NCBI GenBank assembly: GCA_016185205.1
Contig: JACPOA010000064.1
Location: 176,342 to 240,341 of the forward strand
DNA: 64,000 nucleotides
Direction of reading: 5' to 3'
DNA from: Hyphomicrobiales bacterium
GTDB taxonomy: Bacteria; Pseudomonadota; Alphaproteobacteria; Rhizobiales; Xanthobacteraceae
The translations under genes were made by a program, and so were the position numbers. The notes beneath the pieces were generated by a model that saw nothing but the letters and a program-made list of their open reading frames with translations, did not search any database and was not told the DNA's origin. This document shows, piece after piece, positions 16,761 through 24,972 of this stretch. Each line of letters opens with the position of its first letter. Within the stretch, counting starts at the first letter, position 1.

Positions 16761-16781
16761 CTATAGTACAAAGTACTATAG
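16761..16781. promoter_or_regulatory. palindromic operator of toxin-antitoxin operon
   Basis: A perfect inverted repeat with 9-bp arms (ctatagtac / gtactatag) and a 3-nt centre lies 22 nt before the toxin start. Its position and symmetry fit autoregulation by the HTH antitoxin of the operon. Confidence 0.7.
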
Positions 16782-16803
16782 TTCGTAGAGTGGGGGATAG
16801 TCA

Positions 16804-17193
16804 TTGAGGGTTTTCAAGACCAAATGGTTTGTGCAATTTGCCCGCCGCCAGCGCATCGCCGACAGCAGCCTTTGCGAGGCCGTCCGGCGGGCGCAGCACG
16901 GGTTGGTGGATGCGGATTTGGGCGGCGGTGTCATCAAGCAGAGGGTCGCGCGGCCGGGCCAAGGCCGCTCCGGCGGCTATCGGGTGCTGGTCGCCTACCG
17001 CCGAGAAGCGAGGGCCGTGTTTCTCTACGGCTTTGCCAAGAGCGAACGTAACAATGTGAGCGATGACGAATTGGAGACGACGCGGGATATCGCCAAGGGA
17101 TGGCTTGAGGCAAGTGCCGGCCAACTGGCCCGCGCGCTTGAAGAAGGTTTGATTCAGGAGGTCGACTATGACGATAGCAAAGAAAAAGCCTAG
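16804..17193 (+). CDS. RelE/HigB-like toxin of a type II toxin-antitoxin system
   Basis: The 129-residue protein begins with VFKTKWFVQFARRQRI and contains GGGVIKQRVARPGQGRSGGYR and AVFLYGFAKSER, the pattern of the RelE/HigB-superfamily proteins with the DUF1044-type core that cleave mRNA at the ribosome. The start is TTG at 16804, preceded by GGGGGA at good spacing; there is no in-frame ATG near it. The stop overlaps the antitoxin gene by 26 nt. Toxin-first order with an HTH antitoxin downstream is typical of higBA-like loci. Activity is inferred from family and context. Confidence 0.85.
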   Translation: MRVFKTKWFVQFARRQRIADSSLCEAVRRAQHGLVDADLGGGVIKQRVARPGQGRSGGYRVLVAYRREARAVFLYGFAKSERNNVSDDELETTRDIAKGWLEASAGQLARALEEGLIQEVDYDDSKEKA

Positions 17194-17506
17194 CCGGCTG
17201 GCGAAAGCCTTGCTCGAAACCGCCGATGGCATGCGCAAGGCCGGTCTTTTGGACAAGGCGACGCACGAGAAGATCACGCTTCGGCATCTTGGGCCGCAGG
17301 CCACGCCGAAGGTAACGCCGATGACGGGCGCGCAGATTCGCAAGCTGCGGGCGCGGGCGAAAATGAGTCAGGCCGTGTTCGCGCGCTATCTGAACCTGAC
17401 GGTTGGCTACGTCTCGCAATTGGAGCGCGGCACAAAGCAGCCGACCGGCGCGGCGCTCGCGCTCCTGAATGTCATCGAGCGCAAGGGCATCGAGGCTCTT
17501 CTTTAA
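17168..17506 (+). CDS. HTH (Xre/HigA-like) antitoxin
   Basis: The 112-residue protein has an N-terminal helical toxin-binding part (LAKALLETADGMRKAGLLDK) and a C-terminal Xre-type HTH: MTGAQIRKLRARAKMSQAVF...LNLTVGYVSQLERGTKQP...ALALLNVIE. Such proteins neutralise the RelE/HigB toxin and repress their own promoter. The palindrome at 16761-16781 is the probable binding site. Translation overlaps the toxin gene by 26 nt. Confidence 0.88.
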   Translation: MTIAKKKPSRLAKALLETADGMRKAGLLDKATHEKITLRHLGPQATPKVTPMTGAQIRKLRARAKMSQAVFARYLNLTVGYVSQLERGTKQPTGAALALLNVIERKGIEALL

Positions 17507-17529
17507 TCAACCAAATTTTGATGCAGCGT

Positions 17530-17618
17530 GTAGCCCGGATTGAGCGTAAGCGAAATCCGGGACTCCTTACGATGCGGCAAGATCGGCCCCGGGTTTCGCT
17601 GCGCTCAACCCGGGCTAC
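17530..17618. repeat. long imperfect palindrome (REP/MITE-like intergenic repeat)
   Basis: Left arm 17530-17561 (starts gtagcccgg, contains gagcg and gcgaaatccggg) is closely complementary to right arm 17588-17618. The unit of about 90 bp with terminal tagcccgg sits between two convergent toxin-antitoxin loci. It could fold into one long hairpin and may serve as a bidirectional terminator or be a non-autonomous repeat. Confidence 0.75.
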
Positions 17619-17650
17619 GCTTGCTGTATAAGCCTCCCCATCGACAGTGC

Positions 17651-18157
17651 CTAGAAACCGCTCTTCTCCAGGTCGATCATGCGGGCAATCATCGCCCGTT
17701 TGGGATCGTAGGGCAGGTCCTGAAAACCCCAGCGGGCATAGAAGCTCCGAACCTGATCGTCGATCGGATGGGTGATGACGCCGAAGCTTCCGATATCGCG
17801 GGAGATGCGGAGGGCTGTCGTCAGGGCGTAGAACAGAAGCGAGCGAGCATGGCCCTGATGGTGATAACTGCGGTCCACCGCCAACTGGCCTAAAAGTGTA
17901 ACAGGCACCGGATCGGGTTTATTGCGCCGATGAGCCTTGGACAGAAATTCACGTTCGATCTGGGCGCTGCTTAGCGCCACATAGCCGATAATCGCCCCGC
18001 CATGCACGTCGCAGATGATGTTGGTGCGTGAAATCCCCGCAGCATGGTTCTGCCAAGCATGACGGCGAAACCATCCGTTCAGGGATTCGCGTCCGCAATC
18101 AAATTGGGAGCGATCATCGTCTTCGGTGAGTGGCCGGGGAGGCGCTACTTCCGCCAC
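17651..18157 (-). CDS. GNAT acetyltransferase toxin (TacT/AtaT type)
   Basis: The 168-residue GNAT protein has the toxin-type start FDCGRESLNGWFRRHAWQ followed by GISRTNIICD and IIGYVALSS. The acetyl-CoA loop is LAVDRSYHHQGHARSLL, and the C-terminal SFYARWGF contains the catalytic Tyr. These are marks of TacT/AtaT-like toxins that acetylate aminoacyl-tRNA and stop translation. It overlaps the upstream DUF1778 antitoxin gene by 13 nt, the standard arrangement. The particular tRNA target is unknown. Confidence 0.88.
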   Translation of the reverse strand: MAEVAPPRPLTEDDDRSQFDCGRESLNGWFRRHAWQNHAAGISRTNIICDVHGGAIIGYVALSSAQIEREFLSKAHRRNKPDPVPVTLLGQLAVDRSYHHQGHARSLLFYALTTALRISRDIGSFGVITHPIDDQVRSFYARWGFQDLPYDPKRAMIARMIDLEKSGF

Positions 18158-18435
18158 GTCGGGGGCCGTTTGGAAAGCTCTTTGAGCCCGGTGGTCTCGC
18201 GGGCCGGTTCAGCCGCCCAAGCCTCGAAGCGTTCCCAGTCTTTCGCGGGAATGGTGATGATGCGCCGCTCAAGAATATCGGTCTCAGCCGCCTCCAATGC
18301 CTTGCGCCGCACGAAATCGCTCAAGTTTGTGCGGGCCTGCGCGGAGGCCGCTTCCAAGAGCAAACGCTCCTGATCGCTCAAACGTACGCTCAGGACTGAG
18401 GACGAACTGGCGGATGTTCCGGAGGTGTTGGCCAT
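18145..18435 (-). CDS. DUF1778 ribbon-helix-helix antitoxin
   Basis: The 96-residue protein contains SVRLSDQERLLLEAASAQA and NLSDFVRRKALEAAE, the RHH DNA-binding unit of DUF1778 antitoxins. The C-terminal IPAKDWERFEAW...GLKELSKRPP tail blocks the GNAT toxin. The ATG at 18435 is chosen over a 44-codon upstream extension because the RHH domain then sits near the N-terminus and the palindrome at 18438-18454 falls just before it. It forms an operon with the toxin gene. Confidence 0.88.
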   Translation of the reverse strand: MANTSGTSASSSSVLSVRLSDQERLLLEAASAQARTNLSDFVRRKALEAAETDILERRIITIPAKDWERFEAWAAEPARETTGLKELSKRPPTWRK

Positions 18436-18437
18436 GT

Positions 18438-18454
18438 GTATGACAATAACATAC
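18438..18454. promoter_or_regulatory. inverted repeat before DUF1778 antitoxin (putative operator)
   Basis: gtatg / catac with a 7-nt AT-rich centre lies 2 nt upstream of the antitoxin ATG and overlaps a TATGTT-like hexamer on the minus strand. An RHH antitoxin binding site is the simplest reading. Confidence 0.45.
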
Positions 18455-18520
18455 GGCTCGGGAATATCAAGAAGTCTCACGAAATAAGTTTTGGATATGG
18501 CTGACAATTTTTTTTGAGCG

Positions 18521-18973
18521 CTAACGTGCCGTCTCGCAGGCGGAGGAAGCGGCCGCCAGTGCTGCATTGGCTTCGTGGCGGATGCGCTCGACCATCGAGC
18601 GCAGGCCGTTCGAGCGTTGCGGCGTCAAATTCTCGCGCAGCCCGATGCTATCGAACAGCGCGAGCGCGTCGGTGGCCAGGATCTCGCGCGCGCTTTTGCC
18701 GGAATAGAGAGCGAACAAGATGGCGACCAGCCCACGCACGATATGGGCGTCGCTGTCGCCCTCAAAGTTGAGGATCGGGCCGGCGGCGCCGTCCGGCTTC
18801 ACGTGCGTGACCAGCCAGACCTGACTGGCGCAGCCTTGCACCTTGTTGGCATCGATATGGGCGCTGTCGGCCAGCGGCGGCAATGTCCGCCCCAGTTCGA
18901 TGACATAGCGATAGCGGTCATCCCACTCATCGAGCAGCGTGAAATTGTCGACAATCTCGTCAATCGTGGTCAT
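18521..18973 (-). CDS. sufE: SufE family sulfur-acceptor protein
   Basis: The 150-residue protein accepts persulfide sulfur from the SufS cysteine desulfurase for Fe-S cluster assembly. It has DEIVDNFTLLDEWDDRYRYV, the active-site segment KVQGCASQVWL (Cys at about residue 48) and a helical C-terminal half with GLVAILFALYSGKSA. Length and motifs are normal. The suf operon itself is not in the window; a lone sufE is common in this order. A 7-bp palindrome lies upstream at 18999-19017. Confidence 0.93.
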   Translation of the reverse strand: MTTIDEIVDNFTLLDEWDDRYRYVIELGRTLPPLADSAHIDANKVQGCASQVWLVTHVKPDGAAGPILNFEGDSDAHIVRGLVAILFALYSGKSAREILATDALALFDSIGLRENLTPQRSNGLRSMVERIRHEANAALAAASSACETAR

Positions 18974-18998
18974 GGCAACTCGTCTGGCGGACGCTCTT

Positions 18999-19017
18999 TA
19001 TACCCTTGCTGGGTATA
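18999..19017. promoter_or_regulatory. palindrome upstream of sufE
   Basis: tataccc and gggtata flank a 5-nt loop, 26 nt upstream of the sufE start. It may be an operator or overlap the -10 box; no known regulator consensus is recognised. Confidence 0.4.
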
Positions 19018-19098
19018 TATAGTCCGTGACGGTGTCGATGGCCAAAATGAGCACGGCGGGCCTCTTGGCCCGCGATAAGTGCCGACAAATAAGCCGTT

Positions 19099-19524
19099 TT
19101 AAGCCGAAGGTCGGCCCGCCCGCGCTTCGCGGCGCGGCGGTAGTGGAACCGGCGCATGCCAAGCCGGCGCCATGTCCGCTTGGGTCAACGTGCCCTGGCC
19201 GGCGGCCGAAGCCGGGACGAGTTTGGCGGCGGTTTTCTCGGCGGGCGCCGACTTTTCGTTCAACTTGGCGCTGATGAATTCGTAGATCGTGCGCGCGCCA
19301 GCCTCAGCCTTGTGACCAAGGGCAACCACAACCTTGCCGCCGACCACGCAAGCGTCGGGCTGGCGAGCGCAGAAGCCGCGCATATCCGATACGGCGGCGC
19401 CCGCCAGGCTCGCTGCCTGCACGGCGTCGATCTGCGCATCGGGCGACGTCGATTGGGTGCCGCCGCTTGGCAGCAGCACGCAAACGACGGTCAACCAGAA
19501 CGCCATTCGCAACAGGAAGAACAT
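19099..19524 (-). CDS. DUF5330 domain-containing protein
   Basis: The 141-residue protein begins with a hydrophobic segment, MFFLLRMAFWLTVVCVLLP, probably an uncleaved signal anchor. SDMRGFCARQPDACVVGG, with two Cys that could form a disulfide, follows, then a segment of GARTIYEFI type and a low-complexity Ala/Pro tail. This pattern is the DUF5330 family of Rhizobiales. The ATG at 19524 places the membrane segment at the N-terminus; the ATG at 19536 is an alternative. Periplasmic location is likely; function unknown. Confidence 0.75.
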   Translation of the reverse strand: MFFLLRMAFWLTVVCVLLPSGGTQSTSPDAQIDAVQAASLAGAAVSDMRGFCARQPDACVVGGKVVVALGHKAEAGARTIYEFISAKLNEKSAPAEKTAAKLVPASAAGQGTLTQADMAPAWHAPVPLPPRREARAGRPSA

Positions 19525-19972
19525 GACCCTACCCATTATCCCCGACGGCTTTTGTGCCGCCTTTGAACTAAACCTAGCAGATAGGCCTGAAGCTGTTGTT
19601 GGCGACAAAGCGCGGGTTTAGGGCAATATCGACGCGAATATGACGCGAATTTTCATCAAATTCGACATGTTCGAATTTGGCGAAAGTTTTAAATATCGGC
19701 GCGCCCGGGTGCCGGTCGGCATTTTACGCCGAGCCGGGCATGGTTACCGCAACGGTAACAAGTCGCTTGCTCGCGCGCCGGCCGGTGCCAGCGGCAACAG
19801 AAATTTCACCATGACCGCCAAATGGACGCCAGGAGCGGTCGAGAAATCGCGTCCGGCTGCGTCAAAAGGCCCTGCGGCTGCGGGACCTTAGCGTTCGCTT
19901 AAGTGGGCATGGCTAGGATTTCGCTCACGAAAAAGGGGCGCGTTTGTTTCGACAAGACGTGAGACAGGGACC
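19525..19972. other. divergent intergenic region
   Basis: This 448-nt region lies between the DUF5330 gene and the histidine kinase gene. It holds one perfect palindrome (19657-19679) and a repeated gacgcgaat pair at 19631-19650. An 83-codon frame at 19640-19891 has no recognisable features and I do not call it. Confidence 0.4.
19657..19679. promoter_or_regulatory. perfect 9-bp palindrome, unknown operator
   Basis: caaattcga and tcgaatttg flank a 5-nt centre in the divergent region between the DUF5330 gene and the sensor kinase gene. It looks like a binding site for a dimeric regulator; no consensus is recognised. Confidence 0.5.
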
Positions 19973-21790
19973 GTGAGTTTCCTCACACCGGTGTGGAACT
20001 ACGTCGACGCTTTGGTACACCCGGCGGCGCAGCACGATGCGTTGACCGCGGCGCGCCACCGCGCCTTCATTGCACCGCGCCTGCTCGGCAGCTTTGCGGC
20101 GCTTGCGAGCTTTCCGGCCTACATCGTCTTTCGCGGCGTGCCGAGCGCGCTCGAAGTCGGTGTCTTCGGCTGGCTGGTCGCGCCCATCCTGATTGCCTAT
20201 TTCCTGTCGCGCACCGGCCGCTACGAAAGCGCCCACGTGCTCTCCTCGCTATCGCTTACCGGGCTGGTGACGGCGGTGGCCTGGTGCAGCGGCGGCATTG
20301 GCTCATTTGCGGCCATCTGGCTGGTCGTAGTTCCGCTGGAAGCCGCGCTTTCAGCCTCGCGGCGCGTGGTCGCGCTGGCCTCGATCATCGCACTTGCCGC
20401 CGCCGGCCTGTTGATGACGGCGAGCGCCATCGGCTTGCTGCCGCCGGCGACGACACTGGCGGATGAACACGGCGCGCTGGCCGCGCTCGGGATCATCTCG
20501 GCGGCGCTCTATGCCACCGGCCTGGCGCTCGGCGCCGAGTCGCTGGCGCGCACCAGCTTCTGGCTGCTTTATGCCGAGGAGGACCGCTACCGGCTGCTCG
20601 CGCGCAATATGACCGATGTGATCGTTCGCCACGGTCGCAACGGTGTAGTCCTGTTCGTCTCCCCCGCCGCCGAACCGCTGTTCAGCGTGCGAACGGGCGA
20701 GCTGGCCGGTCATGGCCTATTCGATCGCGTGCATGTCGCGGATCGGCCGGCCTATCTCACCGCGCTTGCCGACGCGGCGGCGCTCGGCGAAACCCGCACC
20801 GTCGAATTTCGCATCCGTCGTGACGACAGCACGCAAGCCCATGCCGGCCACTTCGTATGGGTGGAAATGCGTTGCCGTCCGCTCGATCGCGCGACCGACA
20901 CAGCGGATGCGGACGCGCGCGAAGTGGTCGCGGTGCTGCGCGATGTCAGCGAACGCAAGGCGCAAGAGCGCGCGATTGAGATTGCGCGGGCCGAGTCGGA
21001 ACGCGCCAATGCCGCCAAAAGCCGCTTCCTTGCCACCATGAGCCATGAGCTACGCACGCCACTAAACGCGATCATCGGCTTCTCCGACATGCTGAGCAAC
21101 GATTCGCTGGTGCTCAATGCGGCGCGCAAACATGAATATGCCAAGCTGATCAATGATTCCGGCCGTCATCTGCTGTCGGTGGTCAACGGCATTCTCGACA
21201 TGTCGAAAATGGAGACCGGCAACTTCGAAATCACGCCGGAGCCGTTCATGCCGGCGCAGCTGATTGTCAGCTGCTGCGATCTGCTGGCGCTCAAGGCGCA
21301 TGACGCCGGGGTGGAGATCAAGACGCGCATCGCTTTCGATCTTCCGGAAGTGGTGGCGGACCGCCGCGCCTTCAACCAGGTCCTGATCAATCTTATTTCC
21401 AATGCCATCAAGTTCACGCCGCGCGGCGGCCGGGTGACGGTGAGCGCGCAATGCGACGGTTCTAAATTCGCCGTTACCGTGGAAGACACCGGTGTCGGTA
21501 TCGGCGAGGACGATCTGCCGCGGCTGGGCGAGGCCTTCTTCCAGGCCCGCGCGTCCTACGACCGGCGACACGATGGTTCGGGCTTAGGCCTTTCCATCGT
21601 CAAGGGACTGGTGCGGCTGCATGGCGGCGACCTCGACATCCAAAGCCGCCTCGGCGAAGGAACGCGGGTGACCGTGCGGCTGCCGATCGATTGCGAAGCC
21701 GGCCGGCCGGTCGATCCGATCAGGCTTGTCACTGAGCGGGCGAGCGAACTCGCGGCCGTCGCCAATGTCAGGATCAAGAAAAGTGCGTAG
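19973..21790 (+). CDS. membrane PAS sensor histidine kinase (DivJ/PleC-like)
   Basis: The 605-residue kinase has about six N-terminal membrane segments (residues 30-200), then a PAS domain starting YRLLARNMTDVIVRHGRNG, a DHp domain with FLATMSHELRTPLNAIIGFSDML (phospho-acceptor H358), and an HATPase with NLISNAIKF, DTGVGI and GSGLGLSIVKGL. The layout and the GFSDML H-box resemble DivJ/PleC-family kinases that act on DivK in the alphaproteobacterial cell-cycle circuit; this assignment is an inference. It starts at GTG 19973. No response regulator gene is adjacent; the following gene overlaps by 8 nt. Confidence 0.88.
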   Translation: MSFLTPVWNYVDALVHPAAQHDALTAARHRAFIAPRLLGSFAALASFPAYIVFRGVPSALEVGVFGWLVAPILIAYFLSRTGRYESAHVLSSLSLTGLVTAVAWCSGGIGSFAAIWLVVVPLEAALSASRRVVALASIIALAAAGLLMTASAIGLLPPATTLADEHGALAALGIISAALYATGLALGAESLARTSFWLLYAEEDRYRLLARNMTDVIVRHGRNGVVLFVSPAAEPLFSVRTGELAGHGLFDRVHVADRPAYLTALADAAALGETRTVEFRIRRDDSTQAHAGHFVWVEMRCRPLDRATDTADADAREVVAVLRDVSERKAQERAIEIARAESERANAAKSRFLATMSHELRTPLNAIIGFSDMLSNDSLVLNAARKHEYAKLINDSGRHLLSVVNGILDMSKMETGNFEITPEPFMPAQLIVSCCDLLALKAHDAGVEIKTRIAFDLPEVVADRRAFNQVLINLISNAIKFTPRGGRVTVSAQCDGSKFAVTVEDTGVGIGEDDLPRLGEAFFQARASYDRRHDGSGLGLSIVKGLVRLHGGDLDIQSRLGEGTRVTVRLPIDCEAGRPVDPIRLVTERASELAAVANVRIKKSA

Positions 21791-22505
21791 ACGAGCCAAT
21801 CGCAACGATATGGTTGAGCCGCACGCCGCCGGCAGGCTTGCCGCCGCGATCGGTCGGCGTCCGCGTGAATTCGTCGGCGTCGTGATGGCGACCGTCGCTA
21901 TTTTCGCGATCTTCACAAACGCGTTGTTTTTGCAAAAGGGGCCGCACCCGGCGCCGATTTTTGCGACCCGACCCTTGTTGAAACAAGAAGCGCCTGTCGC
22001 TTCGCCGCGGATGGCTGCGCCGTCCAACATCGCATCGGACCCCGCCGCGCAAAGCCGCGCTCAGCTTATTTCCGATATTCAGCGCGAACTCAACCGCAGA
22101 GGCTTTTACGACGGCGCGGTCGACGGCATTTGGGGTACCAAGACCGACGCGGCCACGCGCGATTTCATCCAGGCCACAGGCTTGAAGATCAATCCGGACG
22201 TAAGCGACGGCCTGCTGCGTGTGATCGTGGCATCCAAAATACAGAACAATCGCGCGGCGACGCCGGAGCCTGCGCGCAACGATCCGATCGCCGAACTGAT
22301 CGCGCCCACCAAGCGCGTGCTTGCAATCCAGCGCGCGCTGGCCGATTTCGGCTATGGCCAGATCAAGCCGACCGGCACCTACGATGCGGATACCCGGACG
22401 GCGATTGAAAAATTCGAGCGTGATCGCCGGCTGCCGGTGACCGGCCAGATCTCCGATCGTTTCGTGCGCGAACTTGCCGTCATGACCGGCCGCCCACTCG
22501 AGTGA
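21783..22505 (+). CDS. peptidoglycan-binding (PG_binding_1) membrane protein
   Basis: The 240-residue protein starts at GTG 21783, overlapping the kinase stop. It has one membrane segment (FVGVVMATVAIFAIFTNALF, about residues 30-50) and two peptidoglycan-binding type 1 repeats: IQREL-x-RRGFYDGAVDGIWG-type (about 98-150) and IQRALADFGYGQIKPTGTYD (about 190-235). It is thus a membrane-anchored periplasmic protein that probably touches the cell wall. Translational coupling to the kinase suggests a shared role in envelope or cell-cycle signalling; this is inferred. Confidence 0.82.
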   Translation: MRRRANRNDMVEPHAAGRLAAAIGRRPREFVGVVMATVAIFAIFTNALFLQKGPHPAPIFATRPLLKQEAPVASPRMAAPSNIASDPAAQSRAQLISDIQRELNRRGFYDGAVDGIWGTKTDAATRDFIQATGLKINPDVSDGLLRVIVASKIQNNRAATPEPARNDPIAELIAPTKRVLAIQRALADFGYGQIKPTGTYDADTRTAIEKFERDRRLPVTGQISDRFVRELAVMTGRPLE

Positions 22506-22541
22506 ATAGCCGACCGGCCAAGGCGCGTGCTACTTAAAGCG

Positions 22542-22892
22542 ATGCGGTTGAAATCCGGAATCTGGGTGGCGGCCTATGTGCGTCGTTGCCACATCGAAGG
22601 CGCCTTCGCGGCCGTGCGCCGGCGCGGGGCCGAGGAGGCTGGCGCGGTCTTCATCAAGCTGAACCGGCTCGACGGTACCGGCGTGCTGTACGGCCCGGCG
22701 CCGCAATCGGTGTTCGACGAGGCACAGCCGGCCGGCCGAATATTTACCGTCATCCTCGGCCGCGAGACGTCAGCATCGGAAGCTGACATCGAGACACGGC
22801 TTGGGCGCGAGATAAAATACGATCCCGATGTGTGGATCGTCGAGGTCGAGGACCGTGCCGGGCGGCATTTCCTCGATAACGCGGTGGTTTGA
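22542..22892 (+). CDS. DUF1491 family protein
   Basis: The 116-residue protein has MRLKSGIWVAAYVRRC, VRRRGAEEAGAVFIK and DPDVWIVEVEDR, the conserved blocks of DUF1491, a small alphaproteobacterial family of unknown function. The ATG at 22542 matches the family start; a GTG five codons upstream is dismissed. It lies 36 nt after the peptidoglycan-binding gene and probably shares its transcript. Confidence 0.85.
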   Translation: MRLKSGIWVAAYVRRCHIEGAFAAVRRRGAEEAGAVFIKLNRLDGTGVLYGPAPQSVFDEAQPAGRIFTVILGRETSASEADIETRLGREIKYDPDVWIVEVEDRAGRHFLDNAVV

Positions 22893-22895
22893 AGA

Positions 22896-23780
22896 TTATG
22901 ATTGCCCGCCGGTTTTGAACCGCGCGCGCTGGTCATCGCGGCGCTGGACGTCACGACGCGGTGCCGGGGTCGACAGCGAACGCGCGCTGCGGCGTTCGTC
23001 GTCCCAATGTTCCGGCGCGTACACGGGCCGCGACCGTTCCCCGGCCGTTCGCCAGATCGTCACCATGCGCTCGGCTGCCGCCGGCACGAGTTCGTCAAAA
23101 AGACGGGCGAGGTCGTGAACACGCTCGACCGATTGCCCGATCGCCGGATTGAGGAAAAGCAAAATGCGCTGCAGCACCGGGGCCTTCATGCCGAGGGCCT
23201 TGGCCGCGATGACGATCGGCTCGCCGGAATGATCGCCTGCAATCCGCTCGGCCAGCCCGCGGCTGATGCCGAGCGCGCGCTCGAGCATGCGGCTGAATTC
23301 TCCGGTGTTGCGCTGTAACGCGGCGGCCTCCAGCCGGCGGATGACTTCGCTGGCGGCCGGCGATGGACGGCTCGCCATCGTTCCCGCCGCTACATCGAGA
23401 TTGGTGAGAATGAGACGACGTTCTTCGGCTCCGGCCGCAAAGAACAATTCGACGAGATCGTGCGTTTCGGCCTTGATCCGGGTGGGGTCCTCGCCGCCAA
23501 GATCGAAACCAGTGCCGGCCAATTTGCGAAGGATCGCCACCGGCGCCGCGCGATAAGCGGACAGGCTTGCGAGCACGGCGGCGCGGGTTGGCGCGTCGGC
23601 CGCCTCGATCAGCCCCAGCGCCAGCTCGACATATTGGGTCTCCTCGTCGGCGCTATGCGTTGGTTTCTGCACATAGAGGTCGGTGAGCACGCGCAGCAAA
23701 GTGGGGCGGATATCGACGCCGTCCCGGCATGCCAGATCGACCAGACCGTCGAGAGGGGGGTACGCGGAGAACTTCATCAT
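22896..23780 (-). CDS. DUF2336 domain-containing protein
   Basis: The 294-residue helical protein has the repeated-helix character of DUF2336: VLTDLYVQKPTHSADEETQYVELAL-type segment (about residues 31-55), LASLSAYRAAPVAILRKLA, and later LALGISRGLAERIAGDHSGEPI...LGMKAPVLQRILLFLNP. The C-terminal 50 residues are basic and disordered-looking. The family is common in Rhizobiales, sometimes beside signalling proteins; no activity is known to me. It converges on the DUF1491 gene with a 3-nt gap. Confidence 0.82.
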   Translation of the reverse strand: MMKFSAYPPLDGLVDLACRDGVDIRPTLLRVLTDLYVQKPTHSADEETQYVELALGLIEAADAPTRAAVLASLSAYRAAPVAILRKLAGTGFDLGGEDPTRIKAETHDLVELFFAAGAEERRLILTNLDVAAGTMASRPSPAASEVIRRLEAAALQRNTGEFSRMLERALGISRGLAERIAGDHSGEPIVIAAKALGMKAPVLQRILLFLNPAIGQSVERVHDLARLFDELVPAAAERMVTIWRTAGERSRPVYAPEHWDDERRSARSLSTPAPRRDVQRRDDQRARFKTGGQS

Positions 23781-23891
23781 ATCTGCTACGCTTTACCAAC
23801 ATACGATGGCTCACATTAGTCGGGGCGCGTTAGCAGACCGTTAACCTTGCAGCGCCTTTAATTGCCAAAGGCGCCGACCCGGCCAGTCCAA

Positions 23892-23939
23892 GCGCATGAT
23901 CCCGAAGTGTGGGAACCGGTTTTCGGAAAGATCATGCGC
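23892..23939. repeat. short palindromic intergenic repeat (family 1, copy 1)
   Basis: gcgcatgat ... atcatgcgc ends enclose cccgaa...accggttttcgga. The same element occurs at 49281-49352. It is a dispersed rhizobial palindromic repeat, probably many copies per genome. Confidence 0.85.
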
Positions 23940-23981
23940 CAGTAAACGTGGCTTAGTGCCGGGACGGAAAAGGGGACTGCA

Positions 23982-24179
23982 ATGGGCGAAGTCATCCGAT
24001 TTCCCGACGAGGCGGGTTGCGCCCGTGGGGGCAGATATGTCGATGCCAATAGCGAGCCCGCGACCGTCATTATCCTTCCGGTGATCCGTATTGAGCGGCT
24101 GCCGGATGGGTCAAACGGCCTCGAGCCGGACACCGGCAATAGTTCCGGCCGGCGCCGTCGCCGCCGCATCGCGCGCTGA
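23982..24179 (+). CDS. small conserved hypothetical protein
   Basis: The 65-residue protein starts MGEVIRFPDEAG and ends in a Gly-Arg-Arg-rich basic tail. The central ATVIILPVIRIERLP is hydrophobic. I recall small proteins with the same N-terminus in Bradyrhizobium-type genomes, but no function. The start follows a purine-rich stretch (aaaaggggac). The tail could bind nucleic acid. Confidence 0.55.
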   Translation: MGEVIRFPDEAGCARGGRYVDANSEPATVIILPVIRIERLPDGSNGLEPDTGNSSGRRRRRRIAR

Positions 24180-24228
24180 ATCGAAACCGCTGCCGAACCA
24201 CTCGATGCACATTCCGCTGCAGCCGCCG

Positions 24229-24972
24229 ATGCGGGGGCCCAATTGGCGACGGCGCATTTTCGCGCTCGCGGCCTTGTCGATACTCGCCGGCTGCGCCAAC
24301 GGCGACTTCGGGGAAGTGCAGCCGAGCCTGGTGCGCGACGATGTCCACGATTGGCTCGGATCAAATGTTATCGCCGCACAGTCGTTCTGGCCGTGGAATT
24401 TCCCGCTGACCGACGACGAACGTCAACTGCGCGATCTCGCCTATCCGCTGATCGAACCGCCCTATATGCGCCAGCAATGGTATTCGGTGGCTGGCGAATA
24501 CGGCTTGACCGGGGTCGACCGCCCGGGGTTCGATCGGTCTGCCTACGCAAACCGCTTGGTATCGAAATATTTCCGTTCTGCGTCGTCGCGCTATTCGCAG
24601 ATTATCGACGACATCCGCAACGATACGACACGGCTTCCGCAATTCTTCGAAACCGCGGCGCGGGTGCTCGATATCGATCAGAAGCGGCGCAAGAGCCTGG
24701 CCTATGTGTCCGAGCTTTCGAAGTCAGAGCGCGACAACGCGCTGCGTCGCATCCGCGAAAACGCATCGATCGTGTTCAAGGTACGCACGAAGTTGGATCA
24801 GCGCGTGACGGCCTATCGTTCCGCGCTCGAGCGATTGGTCATCATGACTCCAATGCAGCAAGCGGTCGACGTGGAGCGGTCGCTCCATCTACTGCAAGCG
24901 CAGATCGCGCACTACCGCACCCGCTCCGCGCCGACTTGGGTGCGCGAGCAAAGTCTGACTGACGCGCGCTGA
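24229..24972 (+). CDS. lipoprotein, unknown function
   Basis: The 247-residue protein has a signal peptide with lipobox: MRGPNWRRRIFALAALSILAGC, cleaved before Cys22. The remainder is helix-rich (RQLRDLAYPLIEPPYMRQQW, then RIRENASIVFKVRTKLDQRV and a C-terminal helix with VERSLHLLQAQI), probably facing the periplasm. ATG 24205 is an alternative start. No family name is recognised, but the composition and lipobox are clear. It converges on the DUF1254 gene with no gap. Confidence 0.75.
   Translation: MRGPNWRRRIFALAALSILAGCANGDFGEVQPSLVRDDVHDWLGSNVIAAQSFWPWNFPLTDDERQLRDLAYPLIEPPYMRQQWYSVAGEYGLTGVDRPGFDRSAYANRLVSKYFRSASSRYSQIIDDIRNDTTRLPQFFETAARVLDIDQKRRKSLAYVSELSKSERDNALRRIRENASIVFKVRTKLDQRVTAYRSALERLVIMTPMQQAVDVERSLHLLQAQIAHYRTRSAPTWVREQSLTDAR

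Noticed and set aside
17530..17618. Insertion sequence
   Set aside because: It is a palindrome of about 90 bp without transposase or target duplication; a REP/MITE-like repeat is the better name.
19640..19891. 83-codon frame in the region before the histidine kinase
   Set aside because: It has no RBS of note, mixed codon use and no similarity I recognise, and it overlaps a palindrome that looks regulatory.
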